From assembly GCA_963978895.1 (NCBI GenBank), contig OZ022247.1, forward strand, positions 11,182,472 through 11,246,471: a stretch of DNA of 64,000 bases, read 5' to 3'. A program made the translations under genes and the position numbers. This stretch comes from Erpobdella octoculata (Eukaryota; Annelida; Clitellata; Hirudinida; Erpobdellidae). Below, in pieces: positions 35,201 through 46,828 of this stretch. The notes under the pieces were generated by a model. That model ran no database searches. It worked only from the letters and a program-made list of their open reading frames with translations, and was not told the origin of the DNA. Each line of letters begins with the position of its first letter. Position 1 is the first letter of the stretch.

Positions 35201-35763
35201 GTGTCAGTTAGATTGTTCACTTGAAACATTGGAAGTTCTTTCATCTGCACTTTGAGAAGCTTGGAAAGTATCTCGTCGAGCTTCGACCAATCCGCCTTGT
35301 GAGCAGCAGCGGGGAAGTTAATTCTAGCCCGAGGTTGCCTATTCTCGTCGCTATCAGGATCGTGGAACCTGTCGGGGCTGTGGTTGGCATCCGGCCCGAC
35401 TTGGCCCGGCGTTTTACCTGAAGCAATGCTTGCTTCAGTACGATGATCCTGTACAGCTTTAAGCAGGCAACCCATTTTCGTACGGTGAACCTTCATACCG
35501 CGGCTTGTTGCAAAACCTCTACCGCACACACACTCATGAAGTGTTCCCCCATTAGGGTCCGTTGGAAGAGCAAGTTCGATGGCCGAAGGTCCGATTGTGA
35601 GCTCATCATACTCCCCCTCCTTTCGGTTGGAGCTCTGGGGGCATAAATTCGATTTCGTTGTCGCAGCTAGATGAACGGTGTTTTTTGTATCCCGGCTAAG
35701 CTGGGCCAGGATACCCGTAATACTCGTCTTTCCGAGTTGCCACCTGTCTTTCCACGGTGTCAC
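32278..35763 (-). CDS. Single-ORF polyprotein: zinc finger, reverse transcriptase, restriction-like endonuclease
   Basis: Catalyses target-primed reverse transcription: the endonuclease nicks target DNA and the RT copies element RNA from the nick. Order: CCHC-type finger (HECVCGRGF...HRTKMGC, residues ~77-99); basic linker (RRQREIARLKKEKKRLRQQW, ~215-234); RT (~405-650) with NQFRPISLLNVEGK, WLDLANAYG, MGCSISPILF and FMDD at 592-595; thumb; Cx2Cx7Hx4C knuckle (CQLCGQSQSLIHILSSC); restriction-like endonuclease (KRPDIVVF...IELTVPWE...FAVEVGARG). The interval given starts at a GTG codon. The frame stays open to about 35829 with no ATG, and the first ATG lies inside the zinc finger, so initiation is probably non-AUG, as proposed for R2. 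No frameshift or stop. Confidence 0.88.
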   Translation of the reverse strand: MTPWKDRWQLGKTSITGILAQLSRDTKNTVHLAATTKSNLCPQSSNRKEGEYDELTIGPSAIELALPTDPNGGTLHECVCGRGFATSRGMKVHRTKMGCLLKAVQDHRTEASIASGKTPGQVGPDANHSPDRFHDPDSDENRQPRARINFPAAAHKADWSKLDEILSKLLKVQMKELPMFQVNNLTDTIYNKCLEMFGSKEKVLMDRGEKTHISRRQREIARLKKEKKRLRQQWRRAPDNEKPGLSALRHDLRQRLSALLRAERLRVKKREQRKTRFQFVRDPFRYGKSLLDPPKSGTLQVSKEQLDHHFRAAFIDPLGDKELAERSDLPEIPLPKVAFNEGVISIFDISQFLRKTRNRSAPGPNGVPYLVYKKCPGVLKVLHSLLKSAWTSGSVDKEWQKAEGIFIPKEKVSVDINQFRPISLLNVEGKIFFAVLAKRLTSYLTQNDYIDKSIQKGGIPGVPGCIEHSTMIWESIKRAKQNRLSLHVVWLDLANAYGAVRHQLIWRALTMHHVPKFVMDILRQYFQDFHLRLSTKTCSTDWFRLQVGIAMGCSISPILFVLAMQLLLNSVGARVEDVYVGRGIFMPPLRAFMDDTTISLNKCISMRRTLDVFSDLLKWCGMSFKASKSRSLSLRRGKIDEYTVFSVDGNKIPTVSDEPVKSLGRWYCKSLNDVDQGASILRMATVSMESINAAPLQSRFKVWILQFVLVPRLLWPLTVYEIGLQVVEKLERKIARFTRQWLGLPPGLTSVAFYGKTAKLRLPLRSFVEDFKISKLRTQMMLDNSTDQRVAEVKPTLISGTKWNARVEIENATVSLQWTERTGAVQLGRHGVGWNHHLWWSKANAQERSDLIVQDRKQAIESERVVKSAQLSQQGDWTRWEETVQRSLSWEDIWRYAPVRLSFLIRSMYDQLPTASNLKKWKLIENDECQLCGQSQSLIHILSSCSYSLSHGRYTWRHNLVLQKLLGFVKEACRKANSMEVKPRRRIYFLREGLPQLNRPKRTLTEGENVFHAANGWRVSADLKTEKCFPVSIKESGKRPDIVVFSSVAKTFLLIELTVPWESNMEASNIMKLERYRELMLDLEANGSRAELFAVEVGARGLVGKSLLKLLLALGMSNRERTRAIKQISEAAESASFWIWSQREKKEDFPNLEAALSAPQE

Positions 35764-35820
35764 CGGTCTTTCCCAGTTGCCACAAGGTCTTTCCCGAGAG
35801 TCACCCGGTCTTTCCCGGGG
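35722..35820 (-). other. Five tandem ~20-bp hairpins with GAAAGA loops at element 5' end
   Basis: On the element strand GAAAGA recurs five times with 20- or 21-base spacing (plus-strand TCTTTC at 35727, 35747, 35767, 35788 and 35809). Three copies are flanked by different but complementary 5-base stems: CCCGG/CCGGG, ACTGG/CCGGU (one wobble) and ACTCG/CGAGU. Two copies pair weakly. Stem covariation with an invariant loop suggests RNA structure at the 5' terminus, overlapping the start of the reading frame. Confidence 0.65.
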
Positions 35821-35844
35821 GTCAAATGGCTAACGCCTCAAAAA

Positions 35845-37685
35845 TGTGTGTTCACTCCTGAAGAGCTTTTCTGTGGAGGTCATCAGAAGAAAACCCCCCC
35901 TCGAGCAAACGTTTCGGCTCTTTAATTTCTTGACGTTCTAAGGGGGGCGAGCCACGTTCGACGGACGAACGTCCTCCGGCAGAAAATGTTTCTGTTCTTT
36001 TCCGACATCGAATTTCTATCATTCCTTGCATCGTGGCAGATATTTGTCATGCAAATAAACTCGCGACTTTAGAGAAATTCAGACTATTCAAGTGAGAAAA
36101 CCTTCGACGACATAACGGCTTCGCTTTCGTAGCGGTACTTAATATCGCCACGTAAACAAAGACGAAGCAATTCTATTCTTGCGGAGCGGAGAGAGCGGCT
36201 TCTAAATTTGGAAAATCTTCTTTTTTCTCTCTTTGAGACCAAATCCAGAATGAAGCCGATTCTGCTGCTTCAGAAATCTGTTTAATTGCACGGGTCCGCT
36301 CTCTGTTAGACATTCCCAGGGCCAGCAGCAACTTTAGCAAAGATTTACCAACCAAACCGCGTGCTCCGACTTCAACAGCAAAAAGCTCAGCTCTTGAGCC
36401 ATTTGCTTCCAAATCCAACATCAATTCTCTGTATCTTTCTAATTTCATGATATTACTGGCCTCCATGTTGCTTTCCCAAGGCACTGTCAACTCGATGAGA
36501 AGAAATGTCTTGGCCACACTCGAAAAAACAACTATGTCTGGCCTTTTTCCACTTTCCTTTATTGAAACTGGGAAGCACTTTTCCGTTTTCAGATCGGCAG
36601 AGACCCTCCAGCCGTTCGCCGCATGGAAAACATTCTCTCCTTCCGTGAGGGTTCTTTTTGGGCGATTTAGCTGCGGCAATCCCTCTCTCAAAAAATAAAT
36701 CCTCCTCCTAGGTTTCACCTCCATTGAGTTGGCTTTTCGGCAGGCCTCTTTTACAAATCCCAGCAGCTTTTGGAGAACAAGGTTGTGGCGCCACGTATAT
36801 CTACCATGAGAAAGGGAATAGGAGCAGGAGGAAAGAATATGAATCAATGACTGCGACTGACCGCAGAGCTGACACTCATCGTTCTCAATTAATTTCCATT
36901 TCTTTAAATTGCTGGCTGTTGGCAGCTGATCATACATCGATCTAATGAGGAACGATAGCCGCACTGGAGCATAGCGCCATATATCTTCCCATGACAGAGA
37001 CCGCTGAACTGTCTCCTCCCATCTGGTCCAGTCGCCTTGCTGTGACAATTGTGCGCTCTTCACAACTCTCTCGCTTTCTATCGCTTGCTTTCTGTCCTGA
37101 ACAATCAAGTCTGATCTTTCCTGAGCGTTTGCCTTGGACCACCAGAGATGGTGGTTCCATCCAACACCATGCCGCCCCAACTGAACTGCTCCGGTCCTTT
37201 CAGTCCACTGGAGAGAAACCGTGGCATTCTCTATTTCAACCCTAGCATTCCATTTGGTTCCTGAGATTAGAGTTGGTTTTACCTCAGCGACTCTCTGATC
37301 CGTTGAATTATCGAGCATCATCTGAGTTCTCAGTTTGCTGATCTTGAAATCTTCAACAAAAGACCGCAATGGAAGTCTCAGCTTGGCTGTTTTGCCGTAG
37401 AAAGCCACAGACGTCAATCCCGGAGGCAGACCCAACCATTGACGTGTAAAACGAGCTATCTTTCTTTCTAGTTTCTCCACAACTTGCAGACCAATTTCAT
37501 AGACTGTCAAAGGCCAAAGCAGTCTTGGCACTAAAACAAATTGCAAAATCCACACTTTGAACCTGCTCTGAAGCGGAGCAGCATTAATGCTTTCCATGGA
37601 GACAGTTGCCATACGGAGAATAGAAGCACCCTGATCAACGTCATTCAGGGATTTACAATACCATCTCCCGAGACTTTTCACTGGT
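35845..37685 (-). mobile_element. HERO/R2-like element 2, 5'-truncated tandem copy
   Basis: Collinear with 31950-33790 at a constant offset of 3,895 bp. I saw no indel and no substitution. The predicted peptide is identical to the last ~500 residues of element 1. Its 3' end abuts element 1's 5' end. It is truncated in the thumb region at MKSLGRWY and then passes straight into (TATG)n, with a 'ggt' microhomology. It is not a functional gene. Confidence 0.93.
36173..37681 (-). pseudogene. 5'-truncated polyprotein of element 2
   Basis: Encodes thumb, CCHC knuckle and restriction-like endonuclease, identical to element 1, but lacks the zinc finger and the whole RT catalytic core. The first methionine codon-like position is an artefact of the junction. 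It would be dead unless complemented. Confidence 0.9.
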
Positions 37686-37790
37686 ATGTATGTATGTATG
37701 TATGTATGTATGTATGTATGTATGTATGTATGTATGTATGTATGTATGTATGTATGTATGTATGTATGTATGTATGTATGTATGTATGAG
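37686..37790. repeat. (TATG)n at truncated 5' end of element 2
   Basis: About 105 bp of TATG. Together with 31800-31949 it shows that the tandem pair split one microsatellite. Confidence 0.95.
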
Positions 37791-38099
37791 TATGTTTGGA
37801 TGCTGTAGTGATGGTCCTAGTCATGGACTCCTAAATAAGCCGATAAGAATTAATGTTGGAGTGTCTTCATTAATTCATTTAATTCATATATTCGAAAAAA
37901 CAACAACTTCTGAAATGAGTTAAACTCTATTATTTTGGATTGGCACGGTTCCATTTCTCATTATGAACTTCACGAAGAAAGGAGTGAAACGATGAAAAGT
38001 AATACGAACTTGTCCATTTCATTTCGACTGTGTATCGTGCCCTCGTGCGCTTATACTAAACATTATTTCTCCGTTTACTAACTGGAGTAGCCAGTATTA
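37791..38099. other. Unclassified sequence
   Basis: Starts with 'catggactcctaaataagcc', related to one arm of the snap-back repeat at 13250. No gene seen. Confidence 0.45.
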
Positions 38100-40171
<2,072 letters not shown>

Positions 40172-40246
<75 letters not shown>

Positions 40247-40295
40247 AAAGCATATTTTGAGAATGGCACTCGATGGTACTCAACGGTTATTTTTT
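40172..40295. repeat. (TA)n plus conserved spacer
   Basis: A TA array (40172-40244) is followed by 'gagaatggcactcgatggta' and 'ctcaacggtt', the inverse of the spacer at 31438-31480. Confidence 0.85.
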
Positions 40296-40573
40296 TCTGC
40301 TATACTCAATTAAACAATCCACTCCTTTGCTTACCTCCGCTATATCATTGTCGACTTGTCTGCAGTTTTAAGAAATGAGATTCGACAAATCGAACTAGAG
40401 TTTTCATCAAAATTGTGTAAAATCAAAGCCATTGTAACCTAAGTGTTTGAATTATTTTATGCTTTACAAATATGAATTGAAAATTATAGGTTTAAGAGAA
40501 AAAAACAAAGGTGATGTTTATTTAAAAGATATATTCATACATACATACAGAGAGACAAACAAATAAATAACAA

Positions 40574-40636
40574 ATAAACTGTAATAAACTAATAAACATA
40601 TAAGTCTTATATGTTTATTAGTTTATTACAGTTTAT
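40574..40636. repeat. 63-bp near-perfect palindrome
   Basis: A 31-base arm beginning 'ataaactgtaataaactaat' is followed, after a single T, by its exact complement. There is no TSD or TIR context. It could form a cruciform or, if transcribed, a long hairpin. Confidence 0.9.
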
Positions 40637-40639
40637 ATT

Positions 40640-41257
40640 ATAAGACCTGTATAATATATAAAGTTATAGTAAATGTAGGGTTTGAAAAGTAAGCTATCAT
40701 GCTGTTAAAAGATTCATTGTCAGTCATTAAATTGAAGTAAAACTAATTTCTGACAACTTAAACATTTCTGCGGTGTTTTATTGACGCAACCGCACTGTTC
40801 TGTATATTATCGCTCTTAAGATAAGATAAGATATGATAAGATAACGTTTATTATAGTGCTTTAGAAGACTTTACTAATAACAAATAATTGCCTACATCTA
40901 TGTAGGTGTAGGCAATCTATATGTTTACGTCTGTGAAAAAATCTTTTAATTCTTACACCGGAAAGCTAATGCTTCGAAAAACGTAATAAAGCAATGACTT
41001 TGTTGACAATGTCAATTTTTTCAAGCAAATCTTTCCAAACCACACACATTAGTGGTCTTAAAATGATCATGATTCAACAAATGAAGTAAAAACTCAAAAA
41101 AATTGTGCATATAATTTACCTATAAATAAAAATTAATGGGGTTTACAAATGAAATATTATGGATAAGTACCTACCTATAGGGCCTACGGCCAATCTGAAA
41201 CGACCCTGGGTGGAGTGTGAGAAATGTCGAAGGCGGATTCACCAAGGATGCACACCA
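40640..41257. other. Intergenic DNA
   Basis: AT-rich. An inverted pair 'cctacatctatgtaggtgtagg' lies near 40890. At about 41190-41250 the plus strand reads RPWVECEKCRRRIHQGC, a partial PHD-like motif without context. No gene is supported. Confidence 0.4.
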
Positions 41258-41329
41258 TTAATGTTTACAAAGAGTTTCAAACAAAACATTTCGTAAACTC
41301 AACAAGATTGACAAAAAACTAAATGTAAA

Positions 41330-41536
41330 GGAAATCTGGGCGGTGGTGTGGCAGCTGACAGGCAGACGCCAGCTGATGTCAAAGTAGCACAACCCCAATG
41401 CATTAAGTTTTTTTTTGTACGCTAGTTGGGGATCCAGCAGTGCTGCCAGCTTCTGCCATATATCAACCCGACAATCCTGATAGGCACTTTCAAACAGGCT
41501 CTGATTCAGCCCATGGCTAGCAATTGCTTCTGACAA
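41330..41536 (-). CDS. COMM-domain-like exon (tentative)
   Basis: After an acceptor (TTTGCTTTGTCAG) the minus strand encodes EAIASHGLNQSLFESAYQDC, then RVDIWQKLAALLDPQLAYKK, then ALGLCYFDISWRLPVS. Helical sequence followed by (F/L)xDxxWR(L/V) is reminiscent of the junction into a COMM domain, as in COMMD proteins. I cannot place it in a subfamily and see no partner exon. It lies just downstream of the huntingtin stop, so it belongs to a neighbouring gene or is a remnant. Confidence 0.35.
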
Positions 41537-41762
41537 AGCAAAAACAAACAAGTTATAAAATTTATTTTTTATTTATTATGAGACAATGTACCAAGCAAAA
41601 TTAAAGGACTGACATTCCTGAAATTAAACATAATTTACACAAAAATGAAACTTAATTTTCTTTTCATTTAATAATAATTTACATATAATAAGAACTACAA
41701 TTATTACAGTTCATAAGCATAATCATCATCAACAATATAACACTAAATTTGAAGTCGCTTTC

Positions 41763-44700
41763 TCATAATTTCAAGCTTTTTATATGGCTGATCATACGCT
41801 GATACGGACTGTCGTTGTATGATGCAACCGAACTGAAAATTTCCAGAAATGATTCAGAGTGTCCACTTTTATTAATCAATAAATTTTTATAAAAATCAAT
41901 GGCCGATGCACAGAACAAGTCACAGTCCACTGCCTCCATAACACCAGCACGGTTCAAAACCATTGGATATCTAAATTAACAAAAGTTACTTTTAAATCAA
42001 AAGATTTTGAGAGAATAATTATATCATAGTATCTGGAATTGAGTCTTACATTGATCTAAGCCAAGGATTTGTGGATGAGCATATGAATACACAGGTCAAG
42101 CTCCATACAGCCATTGAAATTGGAGTTCTCTGAGTGAAGTTGGACAGTGAAAGCATAACCCAGTTAATTACAAGCTGGGACTGATCTGCCTGCATCAAGT
42201 GGTCAAAGATCTGAAATTGAAAAGATGATGACATAAACATTTCATATTGTTACAGAAGAATTACAGCAGCTTAATCAACCTGGAAGAGAAGTTGAGCAAA
42301 AAGTTGCGTTTGAGGTTGCTGATTGTTCAGAAATTCTCCAATAATTTTGTTCATGATTTCATGACCCTCAAAAAAGTCCATGAGCAATGTCGGCAAAACT
42401 TTCATGATGATAGCAGCCTCATGTGGCATACCTTTTCTGGTCCTGTCATAATTAAAATGATCAAAAATTATAACATTCATATAATTCACACACAGACAAA
42501 CAAACAATGTCCTGGCATTTGTGGATTGTATACAATCTGGGACTGTAAAGAATAGGACCCTACATGGGCTGGCATATTAAGATTATCCAAATGAACTGGA
42601 CGAAAGTCAACCTAAATTATACTATTGAAAAAAGATAAAAAAAAAACGCTTTTATTTAAATGCACTCTGAAAGGATAAAATAATTTTCTCATCAGCATAA
42701 AGCTAATAAGAGAATAAACAGTAAAATATTTGATGCTAAAAATAAAAGTGTGGGGCATTTAAATTTACTATAGGTGATTCAATTGTTCAAAACTTTTTAG
42801 AACTTTTAAGAAAAGATATCATTTTTAGTATTAATCATTTTACCATTTCTTCTCTTATTAGCTGAGAAAATTATTTGATCCTTGCTAGTCCATTTAAATA
42901 AAAGCATGTTTTTAACACTCTTTTTTAACAGTATTATTTTCAACTTTTTGGTCCCTGATTTTTGCATTCGATTTTTTAAGGACGAAAATTTTCAACAAAA
43001 GAGAATTATGAAAAAATACAGTAAAAGTCAAAGAATTATTTCTCTAAATTTAAACATTTTTTATTTGGAAAAGTATAATATTATAATCTTTTCTGTTATG
43101 TTAACTTGATATGATCCTAAAAAGTTTACAACGAATTGCCAAGTCAACATTAAAACACTTGGTTATAAAGATAATCTGGAATATCAATTAACCCATTAAT
43201 GATCACTACCATACGAAAATACTAAAAATGACGTTGCGTTTTCGCAACCGTAACCGATAATGGGTTAAGCAAATTGTAACAGTTGTAAATTTTTTAAAGT
43301 ACATTTTATTTAATTTTTCTATATATGATTTTCGTATGTAAATGGTGCTGGATTATATCACCCATATTAAAGATTTTATTCTTAATTATACTTTTATTAA
43401 ACATTTTTGTGACTTGAATTTAGTAAAATGTTGCATTTTCACCGATAATAAATTTCTATTCCAAGCAGTGGCAGCAATTCATCAAAACCTTGGGGGGGGG
43501 GGGTGAAGATTTTTAAATTTAACCTGGAGAATCTTAAAACTCAAATAAAAACATATAAAAAACATGCAAAAAGATCAAGTCAGCCTGCAAAGGTGAGCAC
43601 AAGATCTTGTGCCTGTAAAGCAGTCCAGGCCTCCAAAATATTTACTAGAACTCAGTCTCTACTTGAAATACAAAATTTGAATATTATCAGAAAGGTCAAC
43701 ATTTAACAAAAACTACCAACTGTTAATTTAATAGCAATAAAAACAAGACTTTCTCAAATAAATCCAACAGTCAGAACATACAGAATTGAACAACTATATT
43801 TAGTTTTATAGCTCTTGTTACAAAAATATTTTCTATCCTCACACCATACCATATATTTGAAAGCTCTAAATCTTATTACCTACTCTGAGCTTTGAAACTG
43901 GTATAACAACTTTAAAAACTTGAAGAACAAGTGAACAATTAAGTAAACTTTTAGACAACTTTGCTGAAAATCAACTTGTTACCTAAAAGTTGCAAGTCAA
44001 TCAAGTAAAAAATTAAAAATATTAAAGAAGCTAACAATAACAATAATTCAATGCACAAGCAGTCTGGTGCATAAATTTCTTCATTATTACTTAATCTAAT
44101 TTGATTGACATATGTTGCATTATCAACTGTTTAATAATAATAACTAATAATTAAACTTTCAATAATTTACAAAGATCATACTCCAGTACTGAAATCCACA
44201 ATAACATATTAAAACGTATTACCAATATATTACTGATAGATAAACATAGGATATACTGAAATTGAAATATGTCAGTGTCACTCACCTGTCAAATATAACT
44301 GTTACCCTCTCCATAACTTTCATACTTGCATCTGTATCAGACTCTTTAGAATCTTCATTTGACATATTTGTTTTCAACAAATCTATGTACATGCATGTAA
44401 CCATCAAATTGAAAGCAATAAGAGATCTTTGGGTATTTTGCTGACAGAATCTACAATCAAAAATTTATAAGTAAAAATACTTACCTCATATACAACTAAA
44501 ATATATGACAGTGGGCATCTGCCACAGGTAGCATCCCTGACTTATTACAAAAGTGGTTAGGGAACTGTAGAACTTGAAACTGTTCCAAATTGTACAAGCC
44601 CTTCTACGTCATGACACAAATAAAAATTATCGCACATAAAAATCAATTAAAACCTGTCAGTGCTGAACTTAATGAGAGCATCAAGATCAAGAATTTCAAT

Positions 44701-46828
44701 TGAGCCGCTGACAGCCAGCCTTTCAAGTCCCGTCATGATTGAGACATAAATTGGAAGAGGAGTCGAATCCTGGTACGATGTCATCATTGACATGCACATC
44801 TACAATGTAATATTTATAATAGTATTGTGATTAAATATAAATATCACTATCAGTGGCAAATAATTCGCCAGAAACTTATCTTTATATAACTTGAAAAACA
44901 GACTATGTATGACCTCTAGATTAAAGCCAGCTAACCTGAAAAAATTTAGTAGGAAATTCCATATCTTTGACATCTTGGTAATAATTTTCCATAACATAAA
45001 ATGATAAGGACCACATGACTAAAGCATGCTGCTGACTGTGAATAGTTGATCTGTTGAAGAAGATTATTATGCAAGCTATGTCACAATAATTACACATTGT
45101 TTGATTTGAGGCAACTTACGGAGTGAAACTACTGAGTGATCTGAGCAGGTAGTCAACGTAATGTGGAATGACAGCCCGTGCCACCTCGTATTGACTTGCT
45201 TCCAAAATGTACAATCCACCGTACAATGTAGAAATTTTTGTTGGCAGATGAGTACTTCTTAAATTCCACTCAATAAGTTTTGCAATTTTTTCAGTTAATA
45301 TCGGATCCTAAAGGGTATAAAATTCTATTAACTGGCACATCAAAGTTTACGATTTACAGTATTTACTATTCAACCAACCGATATCAGAAATAAACGTCTA
45401 CTTACCAAACCAACAATAGTAGCAGCTTTGCATGTGGCAAGAATTATATAGCATCCCAAAAGTTCATCTTCGTGAGGGTGGCTCTTGGTGAGATCCAGCA
45501 TGGTTATGAGCATCCATTCATATTGAGACTGGTCAGTGAAGATGTCGGACAGAAGTAAAATCTGAAAACACCAATCTGGTATCAAACTCCTCAAGAATAA
45601 ATATCATGTCGAAACAAAGTTTAGAAAAAAACTCTACCTTGCTTTTGCAAGCCAAGGAAAGTTAAAAGGATTAAATTATGATTTAAACTACGACAGGAAA
45701 TACTTATGGGCTTCCTACATACAGGCATTTCAGTCTTAAAACATCTGGTGTAAAAGACTGGAAACTATTATGAACAATTTTTTTAGAAAGTAAACAAGTC
45801 CAAGCAAAATACAAAGATTTTTAAAAACACACTTTTATATTTTTTACATTATGCAAATCAATTTCTAAATACAATAATAGTTTGACCATTGTTTAGAAAT
45901 ATTTAGTCATAGTCATAATTACCTAAAAGGTCTTTTAATTGACGGAACAACCATCTATTGAATAATTTGGAATTAAAAAATGTATATTAATTTATAAATT
46001 TATATTAATGATTAAATGGCTTTAGAAATAATTGAATATTGTTTTCACAGATGGCTAAGTCTCTGCTAAAAGTTTCAAAGTAAAAATGAATTCAAACAAT
46101 TTGGCCACAGAAAGCCAGAGAAGTCAAGTTAAATAAAATCTGAGAATCTTATGTTTCTATGCACTTATTTAATGGTTTATTTTATCACAAATGTGTACAA
46201 CAAACTGCTTTATCAACATTATTAACTGAAATCATATTCTCCACATTTTGCAAGAATAAAGCTAACACTAATTGGCCAATTATCAGCCGATAATCCGTGC
46301 ACCTCTAATTGAAAGTAATAATAAATGAGGACTTTATCAGTACCATTTTTTTCTACAAATCCGTCTAGGGCTAGGGTCTTCAACAGACGGAAAAAGTTAT
46401 AAAAGGGGCATAGATTATAACAATATCAATAATATCTAAAAAAATAAAATGCATGATGAAAATTGGTCACTAACAGATCTAACAGTTTCATTGATAAGAT
46501 GCAAAGGAGTTTTTGATGATGGGCACAGAAATGAGCCATAGAGCTCCAGGAGAAATTGTACACATGAATGTACATCGATATCATGAGAAACAACAACAGA
46601 GCTACTAAGCGATGTCAAATAAACTGCTTCTTGACTCTCTTCCATTGGTGGAATCATTGTATTTCCAGGATCTAGCTCAACTGTATCCAATGAATTTTGT
46701 TTCTGATTCAATGGATCTGAGACATTTTCATTGGTCGTTGTTAAAACATCAGTTGTCTGCTGAACATTAGAAATGTTGTAGTTGTTTTCCAATGTATTGA
46801 TCATGGACATGATAAAATGTGAACTGAA
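41763..46828 (-). CDS. HTT: Huntingtin exons 23-31 of window, including stop
   Basis: 46475-46828 contains an acidic, Asn/Thr/Ser-rich disordered segment in place of the vertebrate EEEE-rich loop, then [19 protein letters not shown]. Later exons include [92 protein letters not shown] and [17 protein letters not shown]. The stop is TGA at 41763-41765. AATAAA-type signals on the minus strand at about 41562-41575 are candidate polyadenylation signals, giving a ~200-base 3' UTR. Confidence 0.95.

Larger units (their letters stand above)
31950..35844 (-). mobile_element. HERO/R2-like retrotransposon, element 1 (apparently full length)
   Basis: Length 3,895 bp. The 3' end (GAGTGAACACACA) joins (CATA)n. 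The 5' end (TTTTTGAGGCGTTAGCC) joins the 3' end of a second copy with no intervening base. A 327-bp 3' UTR has no poly(A) tail. One open frame encodes a zinc finger, RT and restriction-like endonuclease. This is the single-ORF layout of R2-, NeSL- and HERO-type elements. Motifs such as GIPGVPGCIEHSTMIWE and FMDD are closest in style to HERO, as far as I can recall. The intact frame makes it a candidate active element. Confidence 0.9.

Noticed and set aside
31950..35844. Classic R2 element in 28S rDNA
   Set aside because: There is no rDNA in the flanks; the 3' end joins TATG repeats, and the RT carries FMDD and HERO-style motifs.
35845..37685. Segmental duplication of the locus rather than retrotransposon insertion
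   Set aside because: The duplicated segment begins exactly at the element's 3' terminus and no flanking DNA is co-duplicated. It remains possible that it is an assembly artefact.
41190..41260. PHD finger on the plus strand (VECEKCRRRIHQGC)
   Set aside because: Only one Cys pair, His and one Cys are visible, with no first zinc site or continuation, so it is too short to call.
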